The notes beneath the pieces were generated by a model. It saw only the letters and a program-made list of their open reading frames with translations. It searched no databases and was not told the DNA's origin. A program made the translations under genes and the position numbers. 7,546 nt of DNA from positions 1 through 7,546 of the forward strand of contig JAUWTT010000182.1 of NCBI GenBank assembly GCA_030614585.1, in the 5' to 3' direction. This document shows positions 6,246 to 7,546 of the stretch, in pieces. Every line of letters starts with the position of its first letter. Positions within the stretch are counted from its first letter, which is position 1. This DNA is from Acidobacteriota bacterium. Lineage in GTDB: Bacteria > Acidobacteriota > UBA6911 > RPQK01 > JAPXNP01.

Positions 6246-7546
6246 AATCTAAGGCGTTGAAAGCCTCCATTTCACGGGCCGAACTCGAAGAAGATGCATC
6301 AGCCAAGGGAATGGAAACGCTGAACACAGCCCCTCCCTCCGGCCGGTTCGCGGCGGAAATTTCCCCTTCATGCCTCTCGATAATGGATCTGCAAATCGAC
6401 AGGCCCAACCCGGTGGAGCCTCGCCCTGAGAAGAAGGGGTCGAAAATCTGGGGTAGTGCCTCTTTATCAATTCCGGGGCCTGAATCCGCCACGGTCATCC
6501 GCACGAGTCCGTCTTGGATCGAAAAATCGATTTCGATTTCGCCACCTTCTCCCTGGATCTCGGCCGCGTTGAGCAACAGGTTTAGAAACGCCTGTCCAAG
6601 GGTGACGGGGTTGCCCAGCACCGTCGGGTTCAGGTCATGGTGGTTGATTCGTACATCGATGTTCCGGAACAGTCGATTACTCTTTACGAACTGAACCGTG
6701 TCTTGTACGACCTGCAGCAAGTCGATCAGGGTGTCAGGTTTCCGACCCGGCTCGGCAAAAGTCAGTGCTCGCCGGGTCACCCCTGCAGCCCTCGTCAACC
6801 CCTCCCTTACCTTTTCAACGAAATCCAGGGATGTGTCGAGGGAGCCGTTCTTAAGGTCGTCCTCCAGTAAAGCCAGATAGTTGCTCATGCCCTCCAATGG
6901 GTTATTGATCTCGTGGGCAATCCCTGCAGTCAGACGTCCAACACTGGCCAAGCGTTCGCTGTGCATCAGCTGGCGCTCCAACTCGCGTATTTGTGCCTGT
7001 TGTCGGTTTTCGATTTCCAGGGCGATACTCCTTCTTGCTTGGCGAACGGAAAGGATTCCGAGAGCTGTAGCCATAAGGAGCAGCAGTACGGTGACGACAA
7101 GGGTCATTTGGAAGCGGCCTGTGAGCCGGCCGAGTGATGCAAGCAACCCCGCCCTCATCTCCGACCTCATGATTTCCCACTCAATCGGGGGTGACCAGTC
7201 TGGATCAGATACGGGTACAATGACCGTGCTTTCATCCGGTACAGTACCTCGCAAATCCGCCGTTTCGGACGATGGCTGAAGGGAGAGCCTGTATTCCCCT
7301 GTGGGGTCTGCGAGTTCAAGCAGCTGGTTGGTTGAGACAAGCGCTTCCATGTGAGTTTGCGAAGCCGGGTTACCCATTTCCCATCGAGCGACGAAAACGC
7401 GTTCCGAATCGGGTAGAGCCTCTCTGCTTTCAGACGGAAGAATCACCGGAGCACCTTCCCGGTGGCCTGCAACGATGATGGGAGTTCCTCCTTGAAGAAG
7501 AGAAATGCGTTCAATCTCAGGGTGGGAGGTGAGGAAAAGAAGCAGC
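6244..7546 (-). CDS. Membrane sensor histidine kinase (5' end beyond the window)
   Basis: Predicted inner-membrane sensor that autophosphorylates on His and passes phosphate to the neighbouring regulator. The frame is open to the right edge: 433 residues are visible and the true start is outside. A GTG at 7446 is in frame, but coding-like sequence continues upstream (SHPEIERISLLQGGTPIIVA), so I reject it as the start. From the visible end: an extracytoplasmic region (about 1-140, unclassified, possibly Cache/PAS-like), one transmembrane helix (about 145-167, VVTVLLLLMATALGIL), a coiled-coil (about 172-195), HisKA with H-box GIAHEINNPL (His211), N-box LLLNAAE (Asn326), G1 DSGPGI, F-box FDPFF and G2 GSTGLGLS. 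All kinase boxes are intact. No HAMP or cytoplasmic PAS is seen. An N-terminal helix presumably precedes the visible part. The C-terminus has an odd serine run (SSSSS). Confidence 0.92.
   Translation of the reverse strand, partial: LLLFLTSHPEIERISLLQGGTPIIVAGHREGAPVILPSESREALPDSERVFVARWEMGNPASQTHMEALVSTNQLLELADPTGEYRLSLQPSSETADLRGTVPDESTVIVPVSDPDWSPPIEWEIMRSEMRAGLLASLGRLTGRFQMTLVVTVLLLLMATALGILSVRQARRSIALEIENRQQAQIRELERQLMHSERLASVGRLTAGIAHEINNPLEGMSNYLALLEDDLKNGSLDTSLDFVEKVREGLTRAAGVTRRALTFAEPGRKPDTLIDLLQVVQDTVQFVKSNRLFRNIDVRINHHDLNPTVLGNPVTLGQAFLNLLLNAAEIQGEGGEIEIDFSIQDGLVRMTVADSGPGIDKEALPQIFDPFFSGRGSTGLGLSICRSIIERHEGEISAANRPEGGAVFSVSIPLADASSSSSAREMEAFNALD

Noticed and set aside
6257..6694. 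145-codon open frame on the + strand
   Set aside because: Antisense to the histidine kinase ATP-binding domain, with no coding features of its own.
7444..7446. GTG as the start of the histidine kinase
   Set aside because: The frame stays open and coding-like to the window edge, and an extracytoplasmic domain needs an upstream signal or helix that is not visible.

Overview
The window looks like chromosomal DNA of a soil- or sediment-type bacterium with a large signalling repertoire. Acidobacteriota is the best guess. The reasons are a PknB-type Ser/Thr kinase fused to a TolB-N-like domain and TPRs, a CRTAC/ASPIC-UnbV lipoprotein, an NtrC-type two-component pair, and intergenic hairpins of the 'aggatgcttgtcctac' type. 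The taxon is inferred from gene families, not from a marker gene.

Layout: positions 1-76 are an exact copy of kinase codons found again at 844-919. They are fused at position 77 to unrelated sequence that reads open to a stop at 167-169. Positions 170-478 are non-coding, with two small hairpins, two perfect tandem micro-duplications (8 bp and 11 bp), and an AT-rich promoter-like island carrying a 6-bp dyad. A soluble Ser/Thr kinase-TolB_N-TPR protein follows on the + strand (479-2791, or 419-2791 with the longer start). The 342-bp gap 2792-3133 lies between convergent genes. It holds a strong interrupted hairpin (2882-2940) that could stop transcription from both sides, and a coding-looking open frame without a start (3007-3150, minus).

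The rest is one minus-strand operon, read right to left: a membrane sensor histidine kinase cut by the right edge (6244-7546), a sigma54-dependent NtrC-family response regulator (4849-6234), and a seven-bladed FG-GAP/ASPIC-UnbV lipoprotein (3134-4852). The kinase stop and regulator start are 9 bp apart. The regulator stop and lipoprotein start overlap by 4 bp (ATGA).

How they may work together: the histidine kinase should sense an extracytoplasmic cue and phosphorylate Asp60 of the regulator, which would then activate sigma54 promoters outside this window. The tightly coupled lipoprotein is probably an exported partner or output of this circuit. The + strand Ser/Thr kinase is a separate transcription unit; nothing in the sequence links the two pathways except proximity. 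I see no tRNA, rRNA, CRISPR array or insertion sequence. No system here is clearly new. The most unusual items are the left-edge duplication and the gene set histidine kinase-NtrC-calcium-loop lipoprotein.
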